Source of the DNA: Seison nebaliae
Lineage: Eukaryota > Rotifera > Pararotatoria > Seisonacea > Seisonidae
Direction: 5' to 3'
DNA: 64,000 nucleotides
Assembly (NCBI GenBank): GCA_023231475.1
Contig: JALJEE010002943.1
Coordinates: forward strand, 1-64,000
Positions 9,320 to 21,579 of this stretch are shown one piece after another (positions within the stretch are counted from its first letter, which is position 1; the number at the start of each line of letters is the position of its first letter). A program made the translations under genes and the position numbers. The notes below the pieces were generated by a model. That model did not search any database and was not told the DNA's origin. It worked only from the letters and a program-made list of their open reading frames with translations.

Positions 9320-12300
9320 ATGACAAATGCTTTGAAGATTTTCTTTGGAATCGCATTATTCTATTCTGCAATTCATTGTAGACAATTAATTTCGGCGACG
9401 ACACATTCAGAAGAAGTCGAATTAAAATTAGTCTATAAATGTATATATCAGTCTGGTTATTATTCATTTGGTGCTCATATCAATTCAGATCTATTGATTG
9501 ATACGAGTATATTGAATATCTATCCATGGTATGATAATTTCCAAATAAGTTACCAAAAGATCTTCCGATCAGAATGTGATAATAATGGTTCGATATATTT
9601 AATGGAATATCCAATTCTTTTAATAAATTTCACTTTATTATACAGCACAATATGCAACATTTGATCCATATTATTTTGTTGAATGGTTCTTTAACCATTA
9701 TATGCAAAGACTAGATTTATATCCACCAACACCCAATGAACATAAACACTATCAATATGGTGATACATATTATTTAGACAATCGGGTATTCCAAAAGAAA
9801 TGGAATCTGAGAAGTGCAACAGAAGACCATTATCGTGCGTTGCCAGATGCAGAACCCGGATCTCCAGTAGATGAAAGTTCGACAATTGCCTGAAAATTGA
9901 AAATAAGTTCAGTTATTTCGTCTAGTTCATATTCTTCGTGAGAAAATAGGACAAATCATCAAACAGAAAGTAATTCCGATGGACGCCTTTGCAAAACATG
10001 CCAAAGAATTACACCATGACTTAAAAATGACTCCTCCAATACATGACCATTTGAGTATGCATTTGTATAATGATGGAATGAAAGAAAGTTTAATTTAAAT
10101 TATTCATAAAAACTATTTATAATTTAATGTAATTTTGTAAATGTAACTTATATTTGTTAAGAATCTGATTGTATTACGAAACCGTTTCTGGCATTTATAA
10201 TTGATATGGATCAGTTTTATGAGAACACATATGAAGGTGGAAGCATAGGAGAATTTTTCGAAAAAACAATGCGTGAAATATTAGAGTATGAAATTGATTA
10301 TATGCATTTCGCCGAAGCTGATCGAGATGTCGATTATTATGCAACTACAATTCAATTCTATTACGTCGGTAAAGGACCGCGTATGGGATCGGAGAGATAT
10401 TACAAATTCCAACTGGATGCTTGGGACCATGATTATTCAGAAGAATTGGAAAAGTTTGAAAATAGTGATTTTTATGATATGCAAAGACGCTACGGACCTG
10501 CACCTATTCATAAATTTATAGAAACAACACAAGATGCTATGTTGAAATTAAACAATTTAGTAAGAAGTTAAATGAAATTGAAATTCCGATTAATCGATAT
10601 TCTTAGACTCCAATTTAAAGATTCATCCGAAAGTCATTATTTTCGTGACGGCACAAATGCGTCAACCAATTCCTATGGAAATGTCGAAAATTATCGATAC
10701 TGATGAATTTACTTTTCGCGTCTTGGACTTGACACCGGAAACAAATAATGATTTATTGATAAGTGGTGCGTATAAAACATTTGTGGATGATTGTTATAAT
10801 TATCTTCAAATTACGATGTGGGACCCGAAATATTTCCCATCATATCATATTCGTCGATTTATGTGTGACGGTTTTATTTTAAATTTTATTTCATTCGTTT
10901 TAAATGTTTCTTTTAATCTTTTGTTTCATTAAAGTGCCATTAAAAGGAACGTTAACGCCGAAGAATAACGTAATAATCAATCGTTTATTTTATCACCCAA
11001 TTATGATGTACGCCCAAATAAAATATTCGGGGAAAAATCACATTTTTGTCAATGTTTCATTTCATTTAATATTAATGAACAATTGTACAAATATATAATT
11101 TGTTTTAGTTCGTTACAAATGTTAATGCCATTATCTATTTATCATTTGATAAACGAGTGAAACGTCCAAATGAACACTTTTATCATGTGAAAATCGTTAA
11201 GAACGAGAATGAAGGACATAATTTTATAGATAAATCAGCAATTAAAGGTTTTCGTGGTAATTTTGAAGATGAATGTCATTATTAAATCATTTATTTACAG
11301 ATGGATATATTTTTATAACGATTATTGATGCCGATCCAGATGACATCTGTCAATTATTTCTTTTATTCGTTGAATTGGGTTGGTGGTTGATATATAATAA
11401 AGAAAATTTGAATTACATTTCCGATAGATTGTGCAAATATTCAACTCCAGCAATGTATTGACGATAGTTACTCACCTAATCCTACAGCTACTTGCTCTAA
11501 ACCGTGGGACTGTGATGTTACAGTTGGAGCACTAGCATTTGGGATCACTGGTCTCAAATGTACATTCAAGTGTTCGTATTGTAAAAAGAAATGTGTAGGT
11601 TATGAATGTCAAAATTATGCGTGTGAAGATGGATATACTTTGAAATTAGTTGATGGAAAAATTATTTGTTATCAATGTCCACCATTCACTTGGGGTTATA
11701 TGTGCGGGAGAAAATGTGGATTTTGTGCTAAAGGAGTCGCTTGTCATGAAAAATCGGGATTGTGTCCCGATGGTTGTGCACCTGGTTATGGTGGTACATA
11801 TTGTTTTGGTTAATGAATATATTTTTGTATTTTTCCAATATAAATTTTTCATTTTCAGATCGAGTTTGTTCCGATTACGATAAAGAACAAAGGCGGTCGT
11901 TGAGTGTGCCATCAGAAGATTGTTCGACTTATCTAATTTGTGTAGCTAATGATCGTGATATATTGATGAGTTGTCCTCCTTTTATGGAATTTTCAGAAAA
12001 GGCTCAAGTATGTATCACAAGAGGTCATCGATGTATCAATCCATTTTGTTAGTTGATTAGTTGATCTTTTTTTTTTATTCCATCTTCGTTTTCTATAGAT
12101 ATAAATTTAGTGGTAGAATTAACAAAAAATATCGATTTTAAATATTATTTGAAGTCACCTTTCGATTGGGATAATGAACTACATCTCCCTTTCGTTAAAT
12201 ATATGTCTGATAGTCAAAAATACGATTATGTTATTGGAAGATATTTGTCTGAATTCTATATAAATGAACGATATTTCCAATGTGCAATCTTTCATACGTT

Positions 12301-12714
12301 AGTGAAATTTAATTTTTAATTTTTTTTCTTTATTAATTTTATTAAAGAATCAACTACCGAATTTATAGGAGGGAAATTAGATATGATGAGAATAATTGTC
12401 GTAATCAAGTGGTTTGTGGGGTCAATCCAACTGATAATATTTTTCCATTTCTCAAGAAATATAGAATATTCGAATGTGTTAGTCGATTCTGCTCTTTCAG
12501 TGATTCTTCAGAAAATTACAATTCTTTTACTCAGCCTAATCGAGGACATCCATGGATTGAATATCACGGATGTATATCTAATGTATATAAAATCGAAACA
12601 GCTAAATTCGTTAAAAAAACTTTGGATGATTTAAATGTACCATCTGAATTAATGATACACCCAGATCCCGATTGTGCCAATAAGTTTAGGAAATCTCGCG
12701 ACGTAGTAGTTTAA
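9320..12714 (+). CDS. Large secreted Cys-rich protein with CBM14 domain, unrecognised family
   Basis: Twelve exons in phase (9320-9587, 9646-9876, 9926-10087, 10162-10559, 10621-10870, 10935-11047, 11109-11256, 11301-11378, 11428-11808, 11859-12047, 12099-12297, 12348-12714) give 927 aa. It starts with a signal peptide (MTNALKIFFGIALFYSAIHC). Residues about 225-360 alternate predicted strands and helices: FLAFIIDMD early, then KVIIFVTAQMR. This recalls a von Willebrand A fold, but without an intact DxSxS metal site. Residues 550-676 hold about 22 Cys in an EGF/knottin-like pattern. Residues 677-739 have the six-Cys spacing of a chitin-binding peritrophin-A (CBM14) domain (VCSDYD, DCSTYLIC, MSCPPFMEFSEKAQVC, HRC). 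The last 190 aa contain further Cys. It is probably extracellular matrix, cuticle or gut-lining; the exact role is unknown. It sits directly upstream of the metalloprotease gene on the same strand. Confidence 0.75.
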
Positions 12715-13422
12715 TTGAATGATAAGTAATTTGTAGTTAAAAGGAAATAAATATTGTACATTCTAAGAACCTTCTTATTTCATATATTAATTATTTTATA
12801 TCTATTTAAATATTAATTTCAATATTTTCGAACAATTTTTTCTATAAATTAGTATGAGACTCCATTGCTCTCTAACATATTCTCTCACGTTTTTGTTGCT
12901 ATTTTTCTTATTTTAATAATCTAATTTTGTTATAACTTAATCTTTCTCATCTTTTTAGTTTCCAACTCCATTCAGATTTTAATAGCAATTGATAATTTAA
13001 TATTTAAATTTTATTACCATTATAAGAGTGTCAAAATTATTCATGAACCAAAATTGGTACCATTGATTTGTGTATTACGAAATTCTAATCTTCATAACTT
13101 GTCTTACTCCCGTTTATCGTAACAACGATTTTACTTTTTTCTCAAATCGTAGGATTAATCGCCAAAGCGTTTAATAATATTAATTAACTTTTTACCATTT
13201 TTTGAGATAGTTAAGATGTTGTTGAAATTTTCAGATAATGATGATCGAACAAGAGAAATGATTGTTCATTTTGTCCTACCGAAGGATTTCGGCCACCAAA
13301 GATACAACTGAACGATAGCATTCACAATTTTATATTTCAAGATTGATTTATTAGAAAAATCAATTTGAATTTGTTGATTCAATTTAACGAAATTAATTTT
13401 TTCATTATATTTTTGAAAAATT
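12715..13422. other. Intergenic stretch between the two extracellular-protein genes
   Basis: About 700 bp, AT-rich. A small hairpin (CCGAA..TTCGG) lies near 13280. I see no coding frame. It presumably holds the 3' end of the upstream gene and the promoter of the metalloprotease gene. Confidence 0.45.
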
Positions 13423-16400
13423 ATGTATATCTCCGTTGCTTTTTATGTTATTCTCACTCTTCAATCTGATGGAATTCATTCGAATTTCCATATTAATTGC
13501 CCAAGAGATTTCTCATTAAGTTCCTTAATAACAGAAGCACTTTGTCGGGAAGATTTTCACATTGTAATGGAGAAGAGAATTCCATTAAGCGCTACATTCA
13601 AACTTGATGATATTACAACAGTAAAACTTTCGATAAACTTAACAGCATATGAGAACTCTATAATAATTTCATCATTAAGAAATAAAAAAGTTTTAAATGC
13701 CACCAATTCGATTAAACAAATGGTTAGTAGTTAGACGTTTGTTCTTAAAAATTAATAAAGATAAATTGTAGAAACTAAAACTGTATAAACGTTACGGAAC
13801 AAAGACTACACTGATCTCATTTGATATTGTTGATAACGAAGACGAATTAAATTCTTTTAGGAAAATGATGATGAGAAAGAATCATTTTTCATATGAGAAT
13901 CATCATTTGTTGGTAAACAACAAATATTTTGGAGGAATTAGTCGATGGTTATTAATTGATCGAGTAAGGAATTATTATGGTATAGCACTTCATTCTACTC
14001 CAAAAAAAACGAGATATATAAATGTTGCTACTTTTATTGATGGTGAAATGGTGAGATATATGAGGATTATGTTTGAGGAAACTAACAAACGATTAGGAAG
14101 TCGAATATCTATCAACAAATCAATAATAAATAGAGCTTTAGCTTTTTATATAAACTCCCAAATTGACATGGTTAGTTGATTGATCATATTTCAATTAATT
14201 TTAATGATATTAGATTAATCGTTTAGTTACAGAAGAATTTGGAATAAGATTCTATTTAGTAAAAATAGTAATAATAGAAGTTTAAAATTTTAAATATATT
14301 TCTTTTAAAATTGGTAAAATTGAAGGAGAATGTTACAGCACCGTGGGAAAAAGAAATGTATACAGTTCAAAAAATAGATTATTATTTCTACAAGAAAGTT
14401 ATGCAATTGCCAAATATTATCGATATGTTCGGTCTGTGGACGAACGCCTTACACTATGAGAATAAAGATTTTGAAGATATCCATTTATTCATGTTATATT
14501 CAGGGTTAATATGATTTATTCATTGAATGCTTAATTGTCTCTAAAAGAAATTATATGACCGCATTCAGAAATACAATACACGGAGTTTCATTTGCTACTG
14601 GTCCCGTATGTGAACCAACTCTCAGTCCGAATTTGGTTCCTATTAAAGTTATTTTATTCCTACCTCGTCATTTGACATATGAAACATTAGAGTTTATTAG
14701 TCAACACTCATATGCCTGATTTCGTATTCAATTCTATTATCACCGCACATGAAATAATGCACATGTTCTTCTTTTCGACTTAATCGGCTTATTGAACGAT
14801 TTTATTTTCTAGTTTAGGTCTGAGTCACACAGAAGAATATAGAAAAGAAGAATGTTTAAAAGATGAGAAAGGTCATAGTTACTTCATGAAAATGTCTTTC
14901 AATCATGATCTTCATCGAACAATATCTCTCAAATTGAGTTCATGTGGTAAAAGATTATTGAGGGCGAATCCTTATTTAAAATGTTTCAATGAATCATTCA
15001 AAGTGAAAAATATTCTTGAACCTCTCAAATATTCCGGTATACGACATCCGTTTTATAACGACGAGAAAATTAGTATCGGTACAACTATGTTAACACCAGA
15101 TATTCATTGTCGTTTGGGAAATGGATTAAATTATTTTTGGAATAGAGTTAATCATTTAACAATCATCTTTAACAATTATTTTTGAAATTAGGATTCTAGA
15201 AATATCTGTGAAATGATAATATGTCAGAGATTTATCAAAGAACCTCGTCAAATAGATGATTTATACGACTTAAGTGAAGTAACACAATTATTTAATACTA
15301 CTCGTAAAGACGAAGAAACTGCCAAATTATATACACCAGATGGAACACCTTGTCACAATAGTGAAGGATATGTCGGAGTTATTAAAATATTTGATTATTT
15401 CTATTAAATCTTATTATTCTATACTACAGCGATGTCGTCTAAGTGACTGTATAATTAAAGGTCGTGAAAAAAGTTTATGTTTTATTTTTAAATAATTAAC
15501 TCCGTCTAATTTTTTCAGATTGTTTATATGATGTTGATTTACCTACTCAAACTAACTGTCCATTATGTCATAAACAGTTGAATGAACGTATGTCTTGTCT
15601 AGATACGATAAAATACAATTATATGAAATATGGTTCCCTAAAAAAGGCTTGTGAAGAATCATTAGGATGTTGTAATTTGTGCGAAAGTTATAAATTCTAA
15701 TCAGATTTTAATTTACGTTTAAAATATTTATTCTAAAAGAATTACAAATAGCTGATTTTGCTGATATGTGTCGTCGTCAGGGACACTTACTCTGTGGTAT
15801 GGGTAACGGTTGTTCGCCCTCACCCGATCGTAAGTGGTTCAAATGTAAATGTTATAAAAGATTGGATCAAAAATTTCGGATTAATTTGCAAAATTCGGAA
15901 AATTATTTAAATTCTTATTGTACTGTCATTATGCATCCAGCTTCAATCTCAACAATCTTAAAAATAATAAAGTTACAATGGGAAAGATATCTGGAATTGA
16001 TGAAACTTCCATCAGACCTCACAAAATATTTGGATATTTTAACACATCATTCCGCAATAGATTGGGAAGGAAAAATTAGGAAGAAAAGGCATAAACTTTA
16101 CAAGAATGAAACTGTGAAAATTGAGCCTGTTTTCACTAGAACATGTCAATACAATCCACGTTGTCGTGGATTATATGGATTTAAAGCAGATAATTTAGAA
16201 CGGGTTCTATTTAAAAATTCAACTAGGGAACAAAAGTTGAAAAGCAATATTCGACCTTTTGGAAAACGGTATACATTGAGAACTGAAGATCCCTTATATT
16301 CTCTCACCTATCCAAACTTGCCTGTTACGCTAAGCCCTTTCATTCAACACAGTTATTCGAATATTTATGATTTTAATCTTACTATTTCACGTTTATTAAC

Positions 16401-17178
16401 CACTGATTCAAAATCTACTAAAATTCTTTATCCTAAATTACCTCCATTACCTCCATTACCTACAATAAACTATAGAACTCTTCCACCAACATTACCAGCA
16501 TGGCTACCCGAATTACCTCCATTACCTACAACTAAACAAATTATTGATAGGAAACTACCACATATTACCCCAAACGTTTTTCCTCAACTTCCACCTCTTC
16601 CCCCATTACCTTTTACTCAGAAACCGCGATTCCATCCTGATTTACCACCTCTCCCTCCTTTGCCCACTCTAGCTACTAAAAAACCAAATAGTGGTCATAT
16701 AAAACCTGAAGGAAGGACATACCCTTCACTTCCATCACTCGAACATTTTTGGTTTACTACCAAACAATCTCCAGTCACCCCGTTTCCTGATTTTCCAACA
16801 TTACCGCCATTTCGTCCTTTCCCTCCCAGACCGCACACAAGACCACCCACTAAATCATCTTCGAATGATATAGATCGTTTTCGAACAAATCTGCCAATAT
16901 TAAATATAACAGAAACAATCGTATATTCTAATTCCACAATTGATAAATTGCTAAACCGAACAGAATCTCCTAATCCTAGTAGCAAAAAAACAGCAATCAT
17001 ATTCGCAATTTTAGGAACATTACTTTTTCTAGGTGTCATTCTATTAATTTTAGTTGTTCTCTATGAAAAGCGTAAGAAAGCACGACAAGTCAAAGCTGAC
17101 GCTCAAAAGAAGAAAGATGAATCTTATATGACATACAGCTATATTTATCAAACACAAAGTGCGACTAGAAAAATTTAA
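13423..17178 (+). CDS. Membrane-anchored reprolysin/ADAMTS-like zinc metalloprotease with Pro-rich stalk
   Basis: Eleven exons in phase (13423-13722, 13772-14170, 14214-14279, 14326-14504, 14548-14647, 14691-14764, 14813-15146, 15192-15371, 15430-15472, 15519-15686, 15740-17178) give 1093 aa. A signal peptide and short pro-region end in KKTR (about 178-181), a furin-like site. The reprolysin (M12B) domain starts near 184 and has the zinc motif HEIMHILGLSH at 368-378, split across exons 6 and 7. A likely Met-turn is YFMKM near 398. An ADAMTS-type Cys-rich domain follows (DIHCRLG, ICEMIICQ, PDGTPC, CRLSDC), then a second Cys-rich block. About 846-985 is a stalk of LPPLPPLP repeats. One TM (about 1031-1055) and a basic, Tyr-rich cytoplasmic tail complete it. 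Secreted ADAMTS proteins normally lack a TM, so this is a hybrid layout. Confidence 0.85.
16434..16850 (+). repeat. Coding LPPLPPLP proline-rich repeats in the metalloprotease stalk
   Basis: Within the last exon the translated sequence repeats LPPLPPLP-type blocks (KLPPLPPLP, ELPPLP, QLPPLPPLP, DLPPLPPLP), spaced by 20-30 residues of Lys/Thr/Pro-rich sequence and followed by FPTLPPFRPFPPRP. Codons vary among the repeats (CCT/CCA/CCC, TTA/CTT/CTC), so the array is not freshly duplicated. The blocks would form polyproline II helices and resemble SH3/EVH1-type ligands, though they lie on the predicted extracellular side. Confidence 0.85.
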
Positions 17179-17435
17179 CATTTGTTTATTTATTTCTCAT
17201 ACTTACATCAAAATTTTCCTCACGTCCATAAAATGGTTTTATTCAGTTGGAACTGAAAACATTGAATGATGTTCAATATAACATATTTTTGAGATTCATT
17301 AAATAATTTGAAGAAACAAATTTTTAATTTTTATTCAATGTTTGTTGAACTGATGTCAAACTGATAAATAATGAGAGAATAGAAGGAGATTCAATAAAAA
17401 TTGCAATACTTTTTTTTAAGAAATTTTAGAAATAT

Positions 17436-18591
17436 TCATTCTTTTTCATTATCAAATCCAAATTCTCTCAAATTAAAACGAATATCCTTCACCGGTAATA
17501 AATATTCGAAGTCAACTAATTGATAATAATTCTTATTAATCTTCAAATTTGAGATTACTTGAGACAATGGAATAGCTGAACGGAAAATCGATTGTTCACC
17601 GAACTCATTGTTGATGTGAACGATGTGGATATGGAACTGGTAGAAAGAAGGTGGGTAATGAATAAAATATGTTAATTCATTCTCATCACAACCGAATCGC
17701 CGTTTCATCAATTTCTTTTGTTATAAACGAAATTCAAATGTAAAAAAGAGAAGTAAAATTTTTAAAGAAACTTTCACATTTGTTTGTGTTTCCTCCAATA
17801 GTTGAAGATGTTCATCTCCATTGATGTCTCGTAAACTTTCAATTTTGGAAGTCCCCCCAAAAATGATTGTGCAATAAATTTCTTTCCATCGTTCTTCCTC
17901 CAATCTTTCTGTCTCCTCCAATTTGATTTCCCATTTCATATCAGGTAGAACAATATATTTATATCGATCGGAAAATTGAAATCTCTCAATGATTCTTTCG
18001 CGTTCTGATTTCCCTTCAAATATATTATCGATCCACTGTCATATGATGGAGAATAATATGAGATTGAAAATAAAATTTTAAAAACAACTTTTAATGTCAA
18101 TTTCTGTTGATATTCGGCAGTTTGTCGAAATTTTTCAAAAAATTCCCAACTTTCTAAAAATAATTTCTTTTTCTTTTTTGAATATTTCTCAATTAATTGT
18201 TCATCCGCCGGATGGATGATGATGGATTGAATGGCTGAAAAAATGAGAAAATAAATAACAATAAAAATTACAAACAATTATTTATTGATTGAATATTATC
18301 AGAAGAGAATTGATGGAAGATGTCATTGTGGAAGATTAATTTAAATTCTTCATCATCCTTCATATGAATTAAATGTGTGTGTAGGTCGTTCGTGTTCAAT
18401 TCCTTCTTTTTCCATCGCACAATTGTTTGAACTTCTTTCGAATCATCTCCACTCTTACATAGCCAAGTTAAGGAATTGTTACGATGATCTTCGTTGATGC
18501 ATTTTATTTCGGAAATATTTTTTAATAAATCCTTCTCAATTTTTTCATCATCTAACAATTTTCTTTTCTTTTCCTCTATCTCTCCATTCAT
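17436..18591 (-). CDS. DcpS: Scavenger mRNA-decapping enzyme DcpS
   Basis: Four exons on the minus strand (18591-18276, 18234-18089, 18035-17772, 17714-17436) give 334 aa, against about 337 in human DcpS. The N-terminal domain-swapped part has a WLCKSGDDSKEV segment. Then come HPADEQLIEKYS, WIDNIFEGKSE, IVLPDMKW, SLRDING and, in the last exon, FIHYPPSFYQFHIHIVH. This is the HIT region that hydrolyses capped oligonucleotides left after 3'-5' mRNA decay, releasing m7GMP. By alignment to the P-S-x-Y context, the central catalytic His is H270 and the third is H272. The first His of the HIT triad is Gln268 here. Overall length and motifs make the assignment firm; activity with the altered motif is uncertain. 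Confidence 0.88.
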
Positions 18592-18798
18592 TCCGGCGAC
18601 TCTCTCTTCCTCTCGTTCAGTCTATCTCTTCTTTTCGAATTGAAAAAGAAAGAATTCTTCAACATTTATAATTCAAAACATGAAAATCATCAAAATATGA
18701 TAATCGAAAAAAAAGGAAACAAACAAAAGAAATTTTCAAATTAATCATAAAAAATAACAAAATATTCATGAATTAAAATATTTCCTTCGATTTCTATT

Positions 18799-21220
18799 CT
18801 ATGTCAATTCCTTCGCACAAAGTAAAGAGGAATAAACACCATCTTTATTTCTTAATAATTCGTCATGCGTACCAACCTGAAAAGGAAAAGAAAATAAAGA
18901 AATAGTTTCAAGTAAAAAGAAAACGAAAGAAGAACTTCAGCTATTTTCCCCTTTTGAATGACGTAAATTCTATCAACATTTCTTACTGTTGACAATCGAT
19001 GTGCAATAATTATCAGAGTTCTACCAGCTGCTGCATTATCTAACGCCGTTTGAACGAGTCTTTCCGATTTGTTATCTAAAGCAGACGTTGCTTCATCTAA
19101 CAATAAAATTTTTGGATTCTTTATAAGAGCTCGAGCGATTGCAATTCTTTGTTTTTCACCTCCAGATAATTTCGTTCCTCTTTCACCCACAATCGTATCA
19201 TATTTGTCGGGAAGAGTTTGGATGAAATCATGAGCGTTTGCCAATTTAGCAACTTCTTTAATCTCATTTTCATTAGCATCACTTTTCCCATATCGAATAT
19301 TTTCTCGAATTGTTGTAGCGAAAAGAACGGGTTCTTGAGAGATATATCCGATGAGTTTTCCTCTTAATAAATCTCGATGCATTCGATTAACATTAATTCC
19401 ATCGATCAATATCGTTCCTTCATCACAATCATATAACGATTCGATCAATGAACAAATGGTGGATTTTCCACTACCCGATTGTCCCACCAAGGCGATCTGT
19501 TCACCTTTTTTCACTTGAACATTAATTCCATCTAATATCAATTTATCGCTTCTCGACGGATAAGAAAATTTCACATTTTCCAATCGAATATTTCCATTAA
19601 ATTCTTCAAAATTAAATGATTTATTCAAATTATTTCTTCTTTTCTTCGTTTCGCTACTATCTCGCCATAACTATGAGGAAATATGATATAAAAAATAATA
19701 ATATTAAAAATTGAACATCTTCTATTCGATTCAAAGCCATACGATTACCAACTAATTTACCATAAACGATTGAAAATTGAATTAATGATTTTTGCAAAAT
19801 TTGACTGGAAGTGACGAATGATAATAATTGACCATAATCGATCTCTTCTCTCATGGTCAACCAACCGCCATAAACCACCATAATGAAAGTTAATCCTTTA
19901 AGGAAAAATGTCAATTTGATGAAGAATGTCAATGAATATTTCAAATAACCATTTAAAGCTAAATTGGATAATCCTTGAAAGATTGCAATTCCACTTCCTA
20001 ATCGAACATTCTCATCTTTCAACTGATGACTCAGAATAGACATATGACTAAAAAATAAATAAAAAAGTGAAAAAAAATGAAAAAAAAACTTCTGTGAATA
20101 ATTCTCCATATTTAACGTACGAACAGTTCGAATATTTGATAATATTTCATCGACATAAACAGCAAGACTATCTCGACATTTCAATGCTCGTCGAGAAATT
20201 TTTCGTAAACTATTTCCAATTTGTGAACCGATGAGCACCATCGTACCAACAGTGCCCATCATCGTCATGAGAAGTTGAGGAGAAATATTCCACAAACTGA
20301 TGCAGCAACCGATACTCTAGAAAAGTTTAAAATTTATCTTCTTATATTAAAATTACGAACTTGAGTAATTGATTTGAGTCCAGTGGAGAGAATTGATTTT
20401 AAAGTGGATTTGAATTCATGAACATCTGACATCATTCTACAAAGATATGGAGAGAATTAAGAAAAAAATAAAATAAACGTCGAAATAAAAGTGGCAGTGC
20501 GACGATTGTCATAGAAATCAATCGATGATAAAATGAGACGATCGAACAATTTCTCTTTGAATTGTTGAGATAACGACTCGCCAATAACTGATAGACATTG
20601 AATATATCCATAAGTTGATAAACTCTGAACAGAAATCTCGTCAGATATTAAAATGGAAAATGTCTAAAAACTTGAACGACATATAATCGGAGAAGACGTA
20701 ACGAATCGGCAGAAATTAGGCAGAGATATTTTTCGAAATTCTCATAAATCTCATTACGATTTGTGATGATAACATTCACCATTTCGCCGAGTGCCATTGG
20801 TATTTGGATGTTGGCATAAGCGGCCGTGAAGGCGAACTACCGAATTCATTAGTTTCTATCAAAATTTAGTGTTGAGAACAACTGAACCAGAATTGCCCCA
20901 GAGAATAAGAAGAATATCGAACAATTCTCTTTCAAAAACAATTGGAGAAGATTAAATTCTTCTTCAACATTTCTCAATTCCGTCACACATTCTTTGTCAT
21001 TTGAATTGTTGATACTTTTCTTCTCTTCTTCTAATCGTTTCGAATTATCTTTCGTATTTGATAAATTATCCAAATTCCATCTTGGTAAGAATTGTGTGAG
21101 TGATTCATATTTCCAATCAGTCAATGAAATAAAAGTTGAACTGGAAAGCGTTAATCCACCTCCAATCACTAATTTCCGTCGATGATTTTTTATAATACTG
21201 AAAATTAATCGACGATACAT
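18799..21220 (-). CDS. Mitochondrial ABC half-transporter, ABCB8 type
   Basis: Nine exons (21220-20888, 20836-20672, 20624-20479, 20436-20361, 20316-20090, 20047-19950, 19895-19717, 19670-18936, 18876-18799) give 678 aa. A basic N terminus fits a mitochondrial presequence. The TM domain has the ABCB8-like segments [52 protein letters not shown] and [14 protein letters not shown]. The nucleotide-binding domain has Walker [11 protein letters not shown]-loop [12 protein letters not shown], signature LSGGEKQR, Walker [13 protein letters not shown] and the H-loop in [13 protein letters not shown]8 is the ATP-binding subunit of the inner-membrane mitoKATP channel complex and has also been linked to iron export. 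ABCB10 is the main alternative, but the FQGLSN and QEPVLF..TI..NIR.GK blocks favour ABCB8. Confidence 0.87.
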
Positions 21221-21579
21221 GAGAAGAATTCTGTAGGAAGATTTTTGTTAAAAATCAAAAAAAAAGAAAGAAGTTTTTTGAGATTAGAAGAATAGAGAGA
21301 TGAAAATGAGAAAATAAATAAATAAGTTTAATTTATCATAAATTTATATTGATCTTGTGATGGAGATCAATTTGTAAATATATTTATGAAAAATTGTGAA
21401 TGAGATTGTGACTAGAGATGACAATGAGAGGGAAAGGAAGAATGAAAATGAACGAAGGAATAAAACTCCTACGAATAAAAACAATATTTGTAGAAATATC
21501 TGATGAGATGTCGAAAATTTGAGAGATTGATATTGTTGGAAGAATATGAAGAATGAATGTTATCCATCAGTCAAATCGA
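21221..21579. other. Intergenic stretch between ABCB8-type and ICA69 genes
   Basis: About 360 bp containing the 5' flank of the transporter gene and the 3' flank of ICA69. Purine-rich on the plus strand; no feature recognised. Confidence 0.4.

Noticed and set aside
16695-17039. 114-codon antisense ORF in the metalloprotease stalk
   Set aside because: It mirrors the Pro-rich repeats as Gly-rich sequence; the plus-strand exon is supported by domains.
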